11,150 bases of DNA from positions 1 through 11,150 of the forward strand of contig JAEZMI010000228.1 of NCBI GenBank assembly GCA_023414975.1. Direction: 5' to 3'. Made by a program: the position numbers and the translations under genes. Shown here piece by piece: positions 1-8,490 of this stretch. Positions within the stretch are counted from its first letter, which is position 1. Every line of letters begins with the position of its first letter. Below the pieces are notes generated by a model. It was not told where the DNA came from. It saw only the letters and a program-made list of their open reading frames with translations, and ran no database searches. This DNA comes from Pseudomonadota bacterium (GTDB taxonomy: Bacteria; Pseudomonadota; Alphaproteobacteria; Rhizobiales; Xanthobacteraceae).

Positions 1-37
1 TCGCTGCGCCGCCCAAGGCGTATTTCAGCATGACCAT
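1..37 (-). CDS. Possible 5' end of an unidentified gene (partial, cut by window edge)
   Basis: An ATG at 37 (minus strand) opens a frame that runs off the window edge and reads MVMLKYALGGAA. A second in-frame ATG lies at 31. An AGGGAAA stretch about 7 nt upstream of the first ATG could serve as a ribosome binding site. The visible dozen residues do not resemble the start of MutB, the gene that often follows mutA, and are too few to assign a family. A competing frame starts at the ATG at 98, overlapping the mutA stop as ATGA, and also stays open to the edge, but its arginine-rich translation looks unnatural. Either or neither may be real. Confidence 0.3.
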   Translation of the reverse strand, partial: MVMLKYALGGAA

Positions 38-55
38 GGCATTTCCCTGCGTTCC

Positions 56-72
56 GGGCGCCTCGCGCGCCC
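56..72 (-). terminator. Weak GC hairpin downstream of mutA
   Basis: A 6-bp perfect stem (GGGCGC/GCGCCC) with a 5-nt loop lies 22 nt past the mutA stop codon. No T-run follows it on the minus strand, so it is not a convincing intrinsic terminator. It may be chance in GC-rich DNA. Confidence 0.2.
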
Positions 73-94
73 CTAGGGAAACCGACGGGACGGG

Positions 95-1957
95 TCATGG
101 TTCCACTTTCCGGGCGAGGCCCAGCCGGGCCTGCACCGCGCCGAGAAAGGCGACGAGGTCCATGCCGGCCACGAGAAAATCCTCCACGCCCGCCGCTCCC
201 AGCGCGGACTCCAGTTCGCTCGGCCGACCGGCCAGGTAAAGCGCGACCGCGCCGGCCTGTTTCAGTGCGAGGGCGGCTGCAAGTGCTTGATCTTTATATA
301 TATCATCCGATGAGCACAGGCAGGCGACGCGTGCGCCGCAGGCGCGGAAATCCGCCGCGAGCGCTGCCGCGTCGCCCTCGGCACTTCTTGTCACGAGGCC
401 GCCGGCCTCGAAGGCGGCGCGGGCGAAGCCGAGGCGCGCGGTAAAGTCGGTGGGCGAGCCGAGAGCGGCCAGGAAGATCGTGGGCGTCGGCTGCGCCGCC
501 ATCGCCGTCGCGCGCAAGGCCTCGAAGGGCTCGGCATCACGGTATGAAAATACCGCATCACAACGTAGCGCGCCTTCGGCCGACATCACACGCCGCACCG
601 GCCGGGTCGGGGCAAGGACCGCCGGCTCGGCCTCCGTCAGCAGGGGAAATTCCGATGTTCCCGTAAGGGGTAAGCGGCGCGTCGCGATGTCCCTGTGGCG
701 GTCCTGGCGGGTGCTCGCGAGGCGCCGCTGCCAGGCGCCGGAGGTGAGGCTCTCCACCATGCCGCCCTCCGCCTCGATGGCGCGAAACAGCTCCCACGCC
801 GCGGCGGCCAGCGCCTCCGTCCGCTCCTCGATGGCGCCCGCCCCTGCGGCGGGATCGGCCACGCGATGGATGTTGGATTCCTCGATGAGGATGATCTGGG
901 TGTTGCGCGCCAAGCGCCGCGCGTCCGCGTCCGGCAGGCCGAGCGCTTGGGTAAAAGGCAGGACGCTCAGGCTGTTAGCGCCGCCGACGCCGGCCGCGAA
1001 GGCGGCGATGGTGCCCCGCAGCAGGTTCACATAAGGGTCGAAACGGGTGAGGGAGCGCCAGGCGGTCTCCATATGGATCGCGGCGGGCACGCCTTCGACG
1101 CCGCAGGCCTTGAGCATCGCCGCCCAGAGCAGGCGGAAGGCACGGGGCTTCGCCTGGGTGGCGAACTGGTCGGTGTCGGCGGTCAGCGTCACCTCGATCA
1201 GCGAGGCGGCGCGTTCAAGGGCGAGGCCGGAGGCTTCCAGCGCCCGCAGATAAGCGAGCGCGGTGGCGAGCACGGCGGCAAGCTCCTGCGCGTCCGACGC
1301 CCCGCCCTCGTGGTGGAGCCGCCCGTCCGCGCGCACGATCGGCTGGGAAAAGCCGCGTGATATCAGGGTATTAACGGTCTGCCCGAGGCGCGCGGAGAGA
1401 CCGTCCCATTCGAGCGGGGCGGCACCCAGGGCGGCGAAATCGCCGATGGGGTCAAGACCGAAGCGGATGTCCAGCGCCGCCGCATCCTTCCCCTCGAAAA
1501 GCCGGGCGAGGGCCAGCGCGACGTCGCGGCCCTGGTACTTTCCCGCCTCCACGCGCAGCGTGATCAGTTCCGGCAGCACTTCCCGCAGGGTCTCCGCCAG
1601 CGCCTCATGGCTCAGCGTCAGGCCGAAACCGCGGGCGGAGGAAGCCGAGGCGAAGACCAGCGCGAGGCCATCGGCGCCGCCGTTAAGGTCTTCCAATATC
1701 TGGCGATTTGCCGCTGCCGCGTCCTCGTGGTCGATGCGGGTGATGACCCGCCAGGGCGCGCCCGCCGGCCGCCCGACGATCGGCGAGGCCTCACGGCGGC
1801 GCTCCGGCAAGGCGTCGAGCGTTATGCGGTCATATGTTACCTTTTGCAGCCGCTTTTCATAGGGAACACCCTTCAGAACACCCTCGACGAGCTTCAGCCA
1901 ATCGGCCCGCGTGGCGGTCGGAAGATCGTGGAGCGTCGGTTCGATGAGGTGGAGCAT
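95..1957 (-). CDS. mutA: Methylmalonyl-CoA mutase small (beta) subunit MutA
   Basis: This is the non-catalytic partner of the adenosylcobalamin enzyme that converts (R)-methylmalonyl-CoA to succinyl-CoA, the last step of propionyl-CoA assimilation. The 620-aa protein has a large N-terminal degenerate TIM-barrel part (about residues 20-470) and a C-terminal Rossmann-like domain (about 490-620). In the catalytic subunit the latter carries DxHxxG with the cobalamin-ligating His. Here the corresponding stretch is SPTDFTA (about 501-507) with no His, which is the hallmark of the small subunit. CSSDDIYKDQ (about 548-557) and YLAGRP further on are typical of MutA. The ATG at 1957 is preferred over the in-frame TTG at 1978, although neither has a strong ribosome binding site. 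The gene follows pccA after 50 nt in the same direction, so cotranscription is likely. Unusually, mutB is not recognisable immediately downstream. Some codons are AT-rich compared with pccA and pccB. Confidence 0.94.
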   Translation of the reverse strand: MLHLIEPTLHDLPTATRADWLKLVEGVLKGVPYEKRLQKVTYDRITLDALPERRREASPIVGRPAGAPWRVITRIDHEDAAAANRQILEDLNGGADGLALVFASASSARGFGLTLSHEALAETLREVLPELITLRVEAGKYQGRDVALALARLFEGKDAAALDIRFGLDPIGDFAALGAAPLEWDGLSARLGQTVNTLISRGFSQPIVRADGRLHHEGGASDAQELAAVLATALAYLRALEASGLALERAASLIEVTLTADTDQFATQAKPRAFRLLWAAMLKACGVEGVPAAIHMETAWRSLTRFDPYVNLLRGTIAAFAAGVGGANSLSVLPFTQALGLPDADARRLARNTQIILIEESNIHRVADPAAGAGAIEERTEALAAAAWELFRAIEAEGGMVESLTSGAWQRRLASTRQDRHRDIATRRLPLTGTSEFPLLTEAEPAVLAPTRPVRRVMSAEGALRCDAVFSYRDAEPFEALRATAMAAQPTPTIFLAALGSPTDFTARLGFARAAFEAGGLVTRSAEGDAAALAADFRACGARVACLCSSDDIYKDQALAAALALKQAGAVALYLAGRPSELESALGAAGVEDFLVAGMDLVAFLGAVQARLGLARKVEP

Positions 1958-2007
1958 CAGTGCAGTGTGTCCGAGCAAATTGCGGCGTGTCGGTGCCTGT
2001 GTGCGGC

Positions 2008-4023
<2,016 letters not shown>

Positions 4024-4063
4024 GGGCTGCGGCCTCTGGTAGCGCGGCTTCACTCGGTCCGGT

Positions 4064-4151
4064 CGTCATGGCCGGGCTTGGCCCGGCCATCCATGTCTTG
4101 TCGCTGCTCAGGCGGACGTCGTGGATGCCCGGGCCAAGCCCGGGCATGACG
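4064..4151. repeat. Twin palindromic intergenic element between pccB and pccA
   Basis: There are two perfect hairpins, each with a 10-bp stem and a 3-nt loop: 4068-4090 (ATGGCCGGGC stem) and 4125-4147 (ATGCCCGGGC stem). The two arms plus flanks are also inverted copies of each other over about 30 nt, with only two differences. Those two differences sit at positions that pair with each other within each hairpin, so both stems stay perfect. The element begins 9 nt beyond the pccB stop. No T-run follows, so a terminator is unlikely; a REP/BIME-like dispersed element, transcript-stabilising hairpins or attenuation of pccA are possible. From memory, similar GTCATGGCCGGGCTTG repeats are common between genes in Rhizobiales. 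Confidence 0.85.
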
Positions 4152-4156
4152 TTGCG

Positions 4157-5689
4157 CTAAAGCGGCAGATTGTCGTGCTTCTTCATGGGCGTCTCGACCT
4201 TCTTCGAGGCGAGCATGGCGAGCGCGCGGGCGATGCGTTTGCGGGTGGAGCGCGGGGCGATGACCTCGTCGATATAGCCGCGCTCGGCCGCCACAAACGG
4301 CGAGAGGAAGCGTTCCTCATATTCGCGGGTGCGCGCAGCGATCTTCTCGGGGTCGTCGATATCGGCGCGGAAGATGATCTCCACCGCCCCCTTGGCGCCC
4401 ATCACCGCGATCTGCGCGGTCGGCCAGGCATAATTCACATCGCCGCCGACATGCTTGGAGGCCATCACGTCATAGGCGCCGCCAAAGGCCTTGCGGGTGA
4501 TAACGGTGACGAGCGGCACGGTGGCCTGGCTATAGGCGAAGAGCAGCTTGGCGCCGTGCTTGATGAGCCCGCCATATTCCTGCGCCGTGCCGGGCAGGAA
4601 GCCGGGCACGTCCACGAAGGTGAGGATGGGGATCTCGAAGGCGTCGCAGAAGCGCACGAAGCGGGCGGCCTTGCGCGAGGCGTCGGAATCCAGCACGCCG
4701 GCCAGAACCATGGGCTGGTTGGCGACGATGCCGACCGTCTTGCCCTCGACGCGGCCGAAGCCGGTGATGATGTTCTTGGCGAAGGCTTCCTGGATCTCGA
4801 AGAAATCGCCCTCGTCCACGACCTTCGCGATCAGCTCCTTCAGGTCGTAGGGCTTGTTCGGATTGTCGGGCACCAGCGTGTCGAGCGAGGGATCGAGCCG
4901 CTCGCCATCGTCATGGCTCGGCCAGGCCGGCACGCCGGACAGGTTGCTGGCGGGCAGGAAGTCGATGAACCGGCGCATCTGCAGCAGGCACTCGACATCG
5001 TTCTCATAGGCGCCGTCGGCGACCGAGGATTTCGCGGTGTGGACCTTGGCGCCGCCGAGTTCCTCCGACGTCACGGTCTCGTTGGTGACGGTCTTCACCA
5101 CATCCGGGCCGGTGACGAACATGTAGGAGCTGTCACGCACCATGAAGATGAAGTCGGTCATGGCCGGGGAATACACGTCGCCGCCGGCGCAGGGACCCAT
5201 GATGACGGAAATCTGCGGGATGACGCCGGAGGCCAGCACGTTGCGCTTGAACACCTCGCCATAGCCGCCGAGCGCGGCGACGCCTTCCTGGATGCGGGCG
5301 CCGCCGGCATCGAACAGGCCGATGATCGGGGCGCGCGTCTTCAGCGCCATGTCCTGGATCTTGGTGATCTTCGCCGCATGGGCTTCCGACAGCGAGCCGC
5401 CGAACACGGTGAAGTCCTTGGCGAAGACGAAGACCTTGCGGCCATTCACCGTGCCCCAGCCGGTGACGACGCCGTCGCCGGGGGTTTTCACCTTCTCCAT
5501 GCCGAAATCGGTGCAGCGGTGCTGCACGAAGGTGTCGAATTCCTCGAAGGAGCCGGTGTCGAGCAGCAGCTCGATGCGCTCGCGCGCGGTGAGCTTGCCG
5601 CGCTTGTGCTGGGCCGCGACGCGCCTTTCCCCGCCGCCAAGGCGGGCGCCGGCGCGGCGCTGTTCCAGCTCATCCAGAATGTGCTTCAT
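4157..5689 (-). CDS. pccB: Propionyl-CoA carboxylase beta subunit (carboxyltransferase)
   Basis: This subunit transfers CO2 from carboxybiotin on PccA to propionyl-CoA, making (S)-methylmalonyl-CoA. At 510 aa it has the family's usual length and two crotonase-like carboxyltransferase halves. The N-half oxyanion loop is DAGGARIQEG (about 127-136), and the C-half loop is FGGAYDVM (402-409). Asp407 in that second loop aligns with the Asp known in Streptomyces PccB to favour propionyl- over acetyl-CoA, which supports the substrate assignment. The start at 5689 has GAGGAG 9 nt upstream and gives the normal MKHILDELEQRR beginning. The gene lies 60 nt downstream of the XRE-cupin regulator and 133 nt upstream of pccA; all are codirectional, so an operon is likely. 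Confidence 0.96.
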   Translation of the reverse strand: MKHILDELEQRRAGARLGGGERRVAAQHKRGKLTARERIELLLDTGSFEEFDTFVQHRCTDFGMEKVKTPGDGVVTGWGTVNGRKVFVFAKDFTVFGGSLSEAHAAKITKIQDMALKTRAPIIGLFDAGGARIQEGVAALGGYGEVFKRNVLASGVIPQISVIMGPCAGGDVYSPAMTDFIFMVRDSSYMFVTGPDVVKTVTNETVTSEELGGAKVHTAKSSVADGAYENDVECLLQMRRFIDFLPASNLSGVPAWPSHDDGERLDPSLDTLVPDNPNKPYDLKELIAKVVDEGDFFEIQEAFAKNIITGFGRVEGKTVGIVANQPMVLAGVLDSDASRKAARFVRFCDAFEIPILTFVDVPGFLPGTAQEYGGLIKHGAKLLFAYSQATVPLVTVITRKAFGGAYDVMASKHVGGDVNYAWPTAQIAVMGAKGAVEIIFRADIDDPEKIAARTREYEERFLSPFVAAERGYIDEVIAPRSTRKRIARALAMLASKKVETPMKKHDNLPL

Positions 5690-5717
5690 GGGCGCAGGCT
5701 CCTCGGAAACCGGAGAT

Positions 5718-5746
5718 GTTCTAACCCCTTGCGGGACAAAACTTAA
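5718..5746 (-). promoter_or_regulatory. Candidate pccB promoter
   Basis: On the minus strand a TTAAGT hexamer (5741-5746) and a TAGAAC hexamer (5718-5723) are separated by exactly 17 nt, within the 60-nt gap between the regulator stop and pccB. The match to -35/-10 consensus is modest. If used, it would give a short leader carrying the GAGGAG ribosome binding site. The alternative is simple readthrough from the regulator gene. Confidence 0.3.
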
Positions 5747-5749
5747 GCC

Positions 5750-6409
5750 TCAGCGCGGCTCGCGGGGATAGATGATGATCGACAGATAGGTCATCGGCCG
5801 CACCAGCAATTCCTCGGGCCCATGGGTGGCGGCGGAATCGAACAGCAGGGAGTCGCCCGGACGCAGGTGATAGGTGCGGTCGCCATGGCGGTACATCACC
5901 TCGCCGCTGAGCATATGGATGAACTCCACCCCGGCATGGCGAAAGCCGGTATAGGGCACGGCTTCCTCGCTCAGCGTGATGAGATAGGGCTCGACCACCA
6001 CCTCCCCGCCCAGCGCGTGGCCGAGCAGCTCGTACTGATGGCCCACCTTGGTGCCGCGCCGCTCGATATGCACGCCCTGGCCGGCGGGAACGAAGGAACA
6101 GTCGCGCTTCTCCTCGAAGCTGGAGAACAGCGTCGAGATCGGCACGTTCAGCACGTTGGAGATCGACTGGAGCGTGGAGAGCGAGGGCGAGATCAGTCCG
6201 TTCTCGATCTTGGAGAGCATGCCGACGGAGATGCCGGCGGCGGCGGCGAGATCGGAGACGGTGAGGTCGAGGTCGCGGCGGATGGTGCGCACCTGAAGGC
6301 CGAGCGCCTGTTCCAGTGTGCGTTCATTGGCGTTCGGCGCGCCCGAGCCGGTGCTCAGTTCCTCCACGACATCCTCGATCCTGCCTTTGCTCCGTTTCGC
6401 CTCGGTCAA
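5750..6409 (-). CDS. XRE-family HTH regulator with C-terminal cupin sensor domain
   Basis: A 219-aa DNA-binding regulator. Residues about 37-92 form a helix-turn-helix of the XRE/SinR type (LGLQVRTIRRDLDLTVSDLA, then GISVGMLSKIENGLISPSL). Residues about 135-215 form a single cupin barrel with H158, E162 and H196 as likely metal or ligand contacts and the GDSLLFDS strand after LRP. This layout resembles PuuR-like and other ligand-sensing repressors; the ligand here is unknown. The frame stays open upstream to 6655, but that part is arginine-rich and unlike the family. A TTG at 6409 (MTEAKRSKGR...) with GGAG about 8 nt upstream is the most credible start. Its place directly upstream of pccB and divergent from sthA suggests it controls one or both. 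It is not the longer ScfR/PccR type of regulator known for Rhodobacter propionyl-CoA genes. Confidence 0.88.
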   Translation of the reverse strand: MTEAKRSKGRIEDVVEELSTGSGAPNANERTLEQALGLQVRTIRRDLDLTVSDLAAAAGISVGMLSKIENGLISPSLSTLQSISNVLNVPISTLFSSFEEKRDCSFVPAGQGVHIERRGTKVGHQYELLGHALGGEVVVEPYLITLSEEAVPYTGFRHAGVEFIHMLSGEVMYRHGDRTYHLRPGDSLLFDSAATHGPEELLVRPMTYLSIIIYPREPR

Positions 6410-6443
6410 TGCCCTGCTCCCTCGCTCGCCCCCGGCACGATGG

Positions 6444-6481
6444 GAAACGTTTCGCCGGCAAAAGCAAGCCCAATGCAAGCC
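6444..6481. promoter_or_regulatory. Candidate operator cluster upstream of the XRE-cupin gene
   Basis: Three symmetric or repeated elements lie end to end 35-72 bp upstream of the regulator's TTG start: a perfect 10-bp palindrome GAAACGTTTC (6444-6453), an overlapping near-palindrome TTTCGCCGGCAAAA (6450-6463, one mismatched pair), and a direct repeat of GCAAGCC at 6464-6470 and 6475-6481, spaced 11 bp, about one helical turn. This is where an autoregulating XRE protein would be expected to bind, but no site is known for it. Confidence 0.4.
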
Positions 6482-6593
6482 GAAACCCCTAGAGCGGGAT
6501 GCGATCCGACTGAAACGCCGGGATCGGGCGCAGGCTCGGGCACAGGTTCCGGCGCGGCGGAAGGCGAGCGGGCGACGATGTGTCATCGGCCTT

Positions 6594-6609
6594 TGGCATT
6601 CGGCATGCA
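6594..6609 (+). promoter_or_regulatory. Sigma54-like -24/-12 promoter candidate for sthA
   Basis: TGGCATTCGGCATGCA matches the RpoN pattern TGGCAY..N..TTGCW closely. The invariant GG and GC are separated by exactly 10 nt; only the first T of TTGC (here A) and one purine position differ. It points toward sthA, with a predicted transcription start about 80 nt before the sthA ATG. No convincing sigma70 promoter was found nearby: a TTGACC at 6616 lacks a partner -10. Such 16-mers can arise by chance. Confidence 0.35.
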
Positions 6610-6623
6610 TCGACTTTGACCTG

Positions 6624-6653
6624 GATCCACATCGACACGCCTCGACATGGATC
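6624..6653. promoter_or_regulatory. 30-bp imperfect inverted repeat upstream of sthA
   Basis: Two 12-nt arms (GATCCACATCGA and TCGACATGGATC) are inverted copies with two mismatches around a 6-nt centre. They lie just past the predicted start from the sigma54-like element and 46 bp before the sthA ATG. The size and symmetry fit a dimeric regulator's operator or a leader hairpin. The binding protein is unknown. Confidence 0.4.
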
Positions 6654-6699
6654 AACCCGCCGCGCCGATCCCCCTCCTTCCCTCAGGCAGTGCGCTTCC

Positions 6700-8094
6700 A
6701 TGTACGACGTCGACATGATTGTCATCGGCAGCGGCCCCTCCGGCCGGCGCGCCGCCGTGCAGGCCGCCAAGATCGGCAAATCGGTCCTGGTGATCGAGAA
6801 GGGGCGGCGGGTCGGCGGGGTCTCGGTGCATACCGGCACCATCCCCTCCAAGACGCTGCGCGAGACGGTGCTGAACCTTTCCGGCTGGCGCGAGCGCGGC
6901 TTTTACGGCCGGGGCTACCGGGTGAAGCAGGAGATCGGCGCGGCGGACCTCATGACGCGCCTGCACAAGACGCTCGACCACGAGGTCGAGGTGCTCGAAC
7001 ATCAGTTCAGCCGCAACGGGGTGAGGACGGCGCGCGGCGAGGCCCGCTTCGTCGACCCGCACCGCATCGAGATCACCGCGGAAAGCGGCGAGGTCTCCAG
7101 CGTCACCGGCGCCTATGTGCTGATCGCCTGCGGCACGCGGCCCTTCCGGCCGGACTATGTGCCCTTCAACGGCATGACCGTGTTCGACAGCGACGAGATC
7201 GTCGACCTGCCGCGCCTGCCGCGCAGCCTCGCGGTGATCGGCGCCGGGGTCATCGGGGTCGAATACGCCACCATCTTCAGCGCGCTCGACGTCGCGGTGA
7301 CGCTGATCGAGCCGCGCGCGAGCTTTCTCGACTTCATCGACAAGGAGCTGATGGAGGAATTCGTGCACGAGCTGCGCGACCGCAATGTCGGGCTGCGGCT
7401 CGGCGCGGCGGTGACCTCCATCGAGCTGGGCGCGGAGGACCGGCCGGTCTGCCGGCTGGCGGACGGACGCCCGGTGGCGTCCGACATGCTGCTCTTCGCC
7501 GCCGGGCGCGTCGGCGCGACCGACCGGCTGAACCTCGGCGCGGCCGGCCTCTCGGTCGATCACCGCGGGCGCGTGACGGTGGAGCCGAAGACGCTGCAGA
7601 CCAGCGTGCCGCACATCTATGCCGCCGGCGACGTGATCGGTTTCCCGAGCCTTGCCTCCACCTCCATGGAGCAGGGGCGCCTCGCCGCCTGCCACGCCTT
7701 CGGGCTGGCGCCGCCGCCCCCGCCCGAGTTCTTTCCCTACGGCATCTACGCGGTGCCGGAGATCTCCACCGTCGGCATGAGCGAGGAAGAGGTGCGCCGG
7801 CGCGCGATTCCCTATGAATGCGGCATCGCCCGCTTCCGCGAGACCTCGCGCGGCCACATCATGGGGCTGAACAGCGGGATGATGAAGATGATCTTCTCGA
7901 CCAAGACCCGCCGCCTGCTCGGCGTGCACATCGTCGGCGAGGGGGCGACCGAGCTCATCCATATCGGCCAGGCGGTGCTGAACCTGAAGGGCACGATCGA
8001 CTACTTCATCGAGAACACCTTCAACTACCCGCCGCTCGCCGAAGCCTACAAGATCGCCGGGCTAGACGCCTGGAACCGCATGCCGAAGGCGTGA
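6700..8094 (+). CDS. sthA: Soluble pyridine nucleotide transhydrogenase (Si-specific)
   Basis: A cytoplasmic FAD enzyme that passes hydride between NADPH and NAD+, usually draining excess NADPH. It has 464 aa, the family's usual length. The FAD-binding GSGPSG is at residues 10-15, the NAD(P)-binding GAGVIGVEYA at 181-190, and the second FAD motif around AAGDVIGFPS (308-317). It belongs to the lipoamide dehydrogenase fold, but the redox-active disulfide is gone: the two Cys positions are S42 and T47 in GGVSVHTGTIPSK. The dimer-interface catalytic His is replaced in FNYPPLAEAY (441-450), as in E. coli SthA. The ATG at 6700 gives the family N-terminus; AGGCAG 9 nt upstream is a weak ribosome binding site. 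It is the only plus-strand gene here, divergent from the regulator and convergent with the toxin gene, whose stop lies 6 nt away. Confidence 0.92.
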   Translation: MYDVDMIVIGSGPSGRRAAVQAAKIGKSVLVIEKGRRVGGVSVHTGTIPSKTLRETVLNLSGWRERGFYGRGYRVKQEIGAADLMTRLHKTLDHEVEVLEHQFSRNGVRTARGEARFVDPHRIEITAESGEVSSVTGAYVLIACGTRPFRPDYVPFNGMTVFDSDEIVDLPRLPRSLAVIGAGVIGVEYATIFSALDVAVTLIEPRASFLDFIDKELMEEFVHELRDRNVGLRLGAAVTSIELGAEDRPVCRLADGRPVASDMLLFAAGRVGATDRLNLGAAGLSVDHRGRVTVEPKTLQTSVPHIYAAGDVIGFPSLASTSMEQGRLAACHAFGLAPPPPPEFFPYGIYAVPEISTVGMSEEEVRRRAIPYECGIARFRETSRGHIMGLNSGMMKMIFSTKTRRLLGVHIVGEGATELIHIGQAVLNLKGTIDYFIENTFNYPPLAEAYKIAGLDAWNRMPKA

Positions 8095-8100
8095 GGGGGC

Positions 8101-8490
8101 CTAAAGACGGGTGACGTCGAGGCGACGCAGCAGATCCTCCGCCGCGAATTCGCCGGTGATGACGGCGACGAATTGATCGGCAAGCGCTGGATCGTCTTCA
8201 TTTTTCAGCGCCAACCCGTTCAACGCGAAGAAGGCGAGCATGGAGAACCATGCCGCGCGCTTGTTTCCCTGTTCGAACGGGTGATTGCGGGCAATTGCCA
8301 GCGCGAGATGCAGGCCAAGCGCGGCTGGATCATCCTCGGCGCCATAATGCCAACGCTGGCGGGGCGCCATCACCGCGGATTCCAATAGGCCCTGGTCGCG
8401 CAGGAGATACGGTTCGCCGGTGTCCTCGACGACCGCACGGGCAATGTCCTCGACCTGTGCGATCTCAAGCCAGAGCCGCGCCGGCGGCAT
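8101..8490 (-). CDS. Doc/Fic-family toxin
   Basis: A 129-aa protein of the Doc branch of the Fic fold. The active-site loop is HPFEQGNKR (70-78), fitting HxFxxxNKR. Doc kinases phosphorylate EF-Tu and halt translation, while classic Fic enzymes use GNGR and AMPylate. LLRDQGLLESAV (about 29-40) is also typical of the Doc family. The position before GNKR has Gln where phage P1 Doc has an acidic residue; from memory the Gln form is common in chromosomal homologues. Its ATG overlaps the stop of the upstream small gene as TAATG, indicating translational coupling as in toxin-antitoxin operons. The gene ends 6 nt from the convergent sthA stop. Whether it is toxic here cannot be told from sequence. 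Confidence 0.88.
   Translation of the reverse strand: MPPARLWLEIAQVEDIARAVVEDTGEPYLLRDQGLLESAVMAPRQRWHYGAEDDPAALGLHLALAIARNHPFEQGNKRAAWFSMLAFFALNGLALKNEDDPALADQFVAVITGEFAAEDLLRRLDVTRL

Noticed and set aside
286..304. ATATATATA run as a promoter within mutA
   Set aside because: It is fully explained by the in-frame codons for DIYK. No gene start in either direction lies at a suitable distance with a ribosome binding site.
4064..4151. Intrinsic terminator after pccB
   Set aside because: The hairpins are strong, but no T-run follows either one on the minus strand, and pccA continues in the same direction.
6616..6649. Sigma70 promoter for sthA based on TTGACC at 6616-6621
   Set aside because: No acceptable -10 hexamer lies 16-19 nt downstream; those windows are GC-rich.
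6410..6655. N-terminal extension of the XRE-cupin protein to 6655
   Set aside because: The extra 82 residues are Arg/Ser/Cys-rich and cover the palindromes and other candidate sites. The TTG at 6409 has a ribosome binding site and gives a normal protein length.
6318..7962. Long frames overlapping sthA on both strands (6318-7817 plus, 6652-7962 minus)
   Set aside because: SthA in its own frame shows all family motifs. The overlapping frames give Arg/Pro/Ala-rich translations without recognisable domains.
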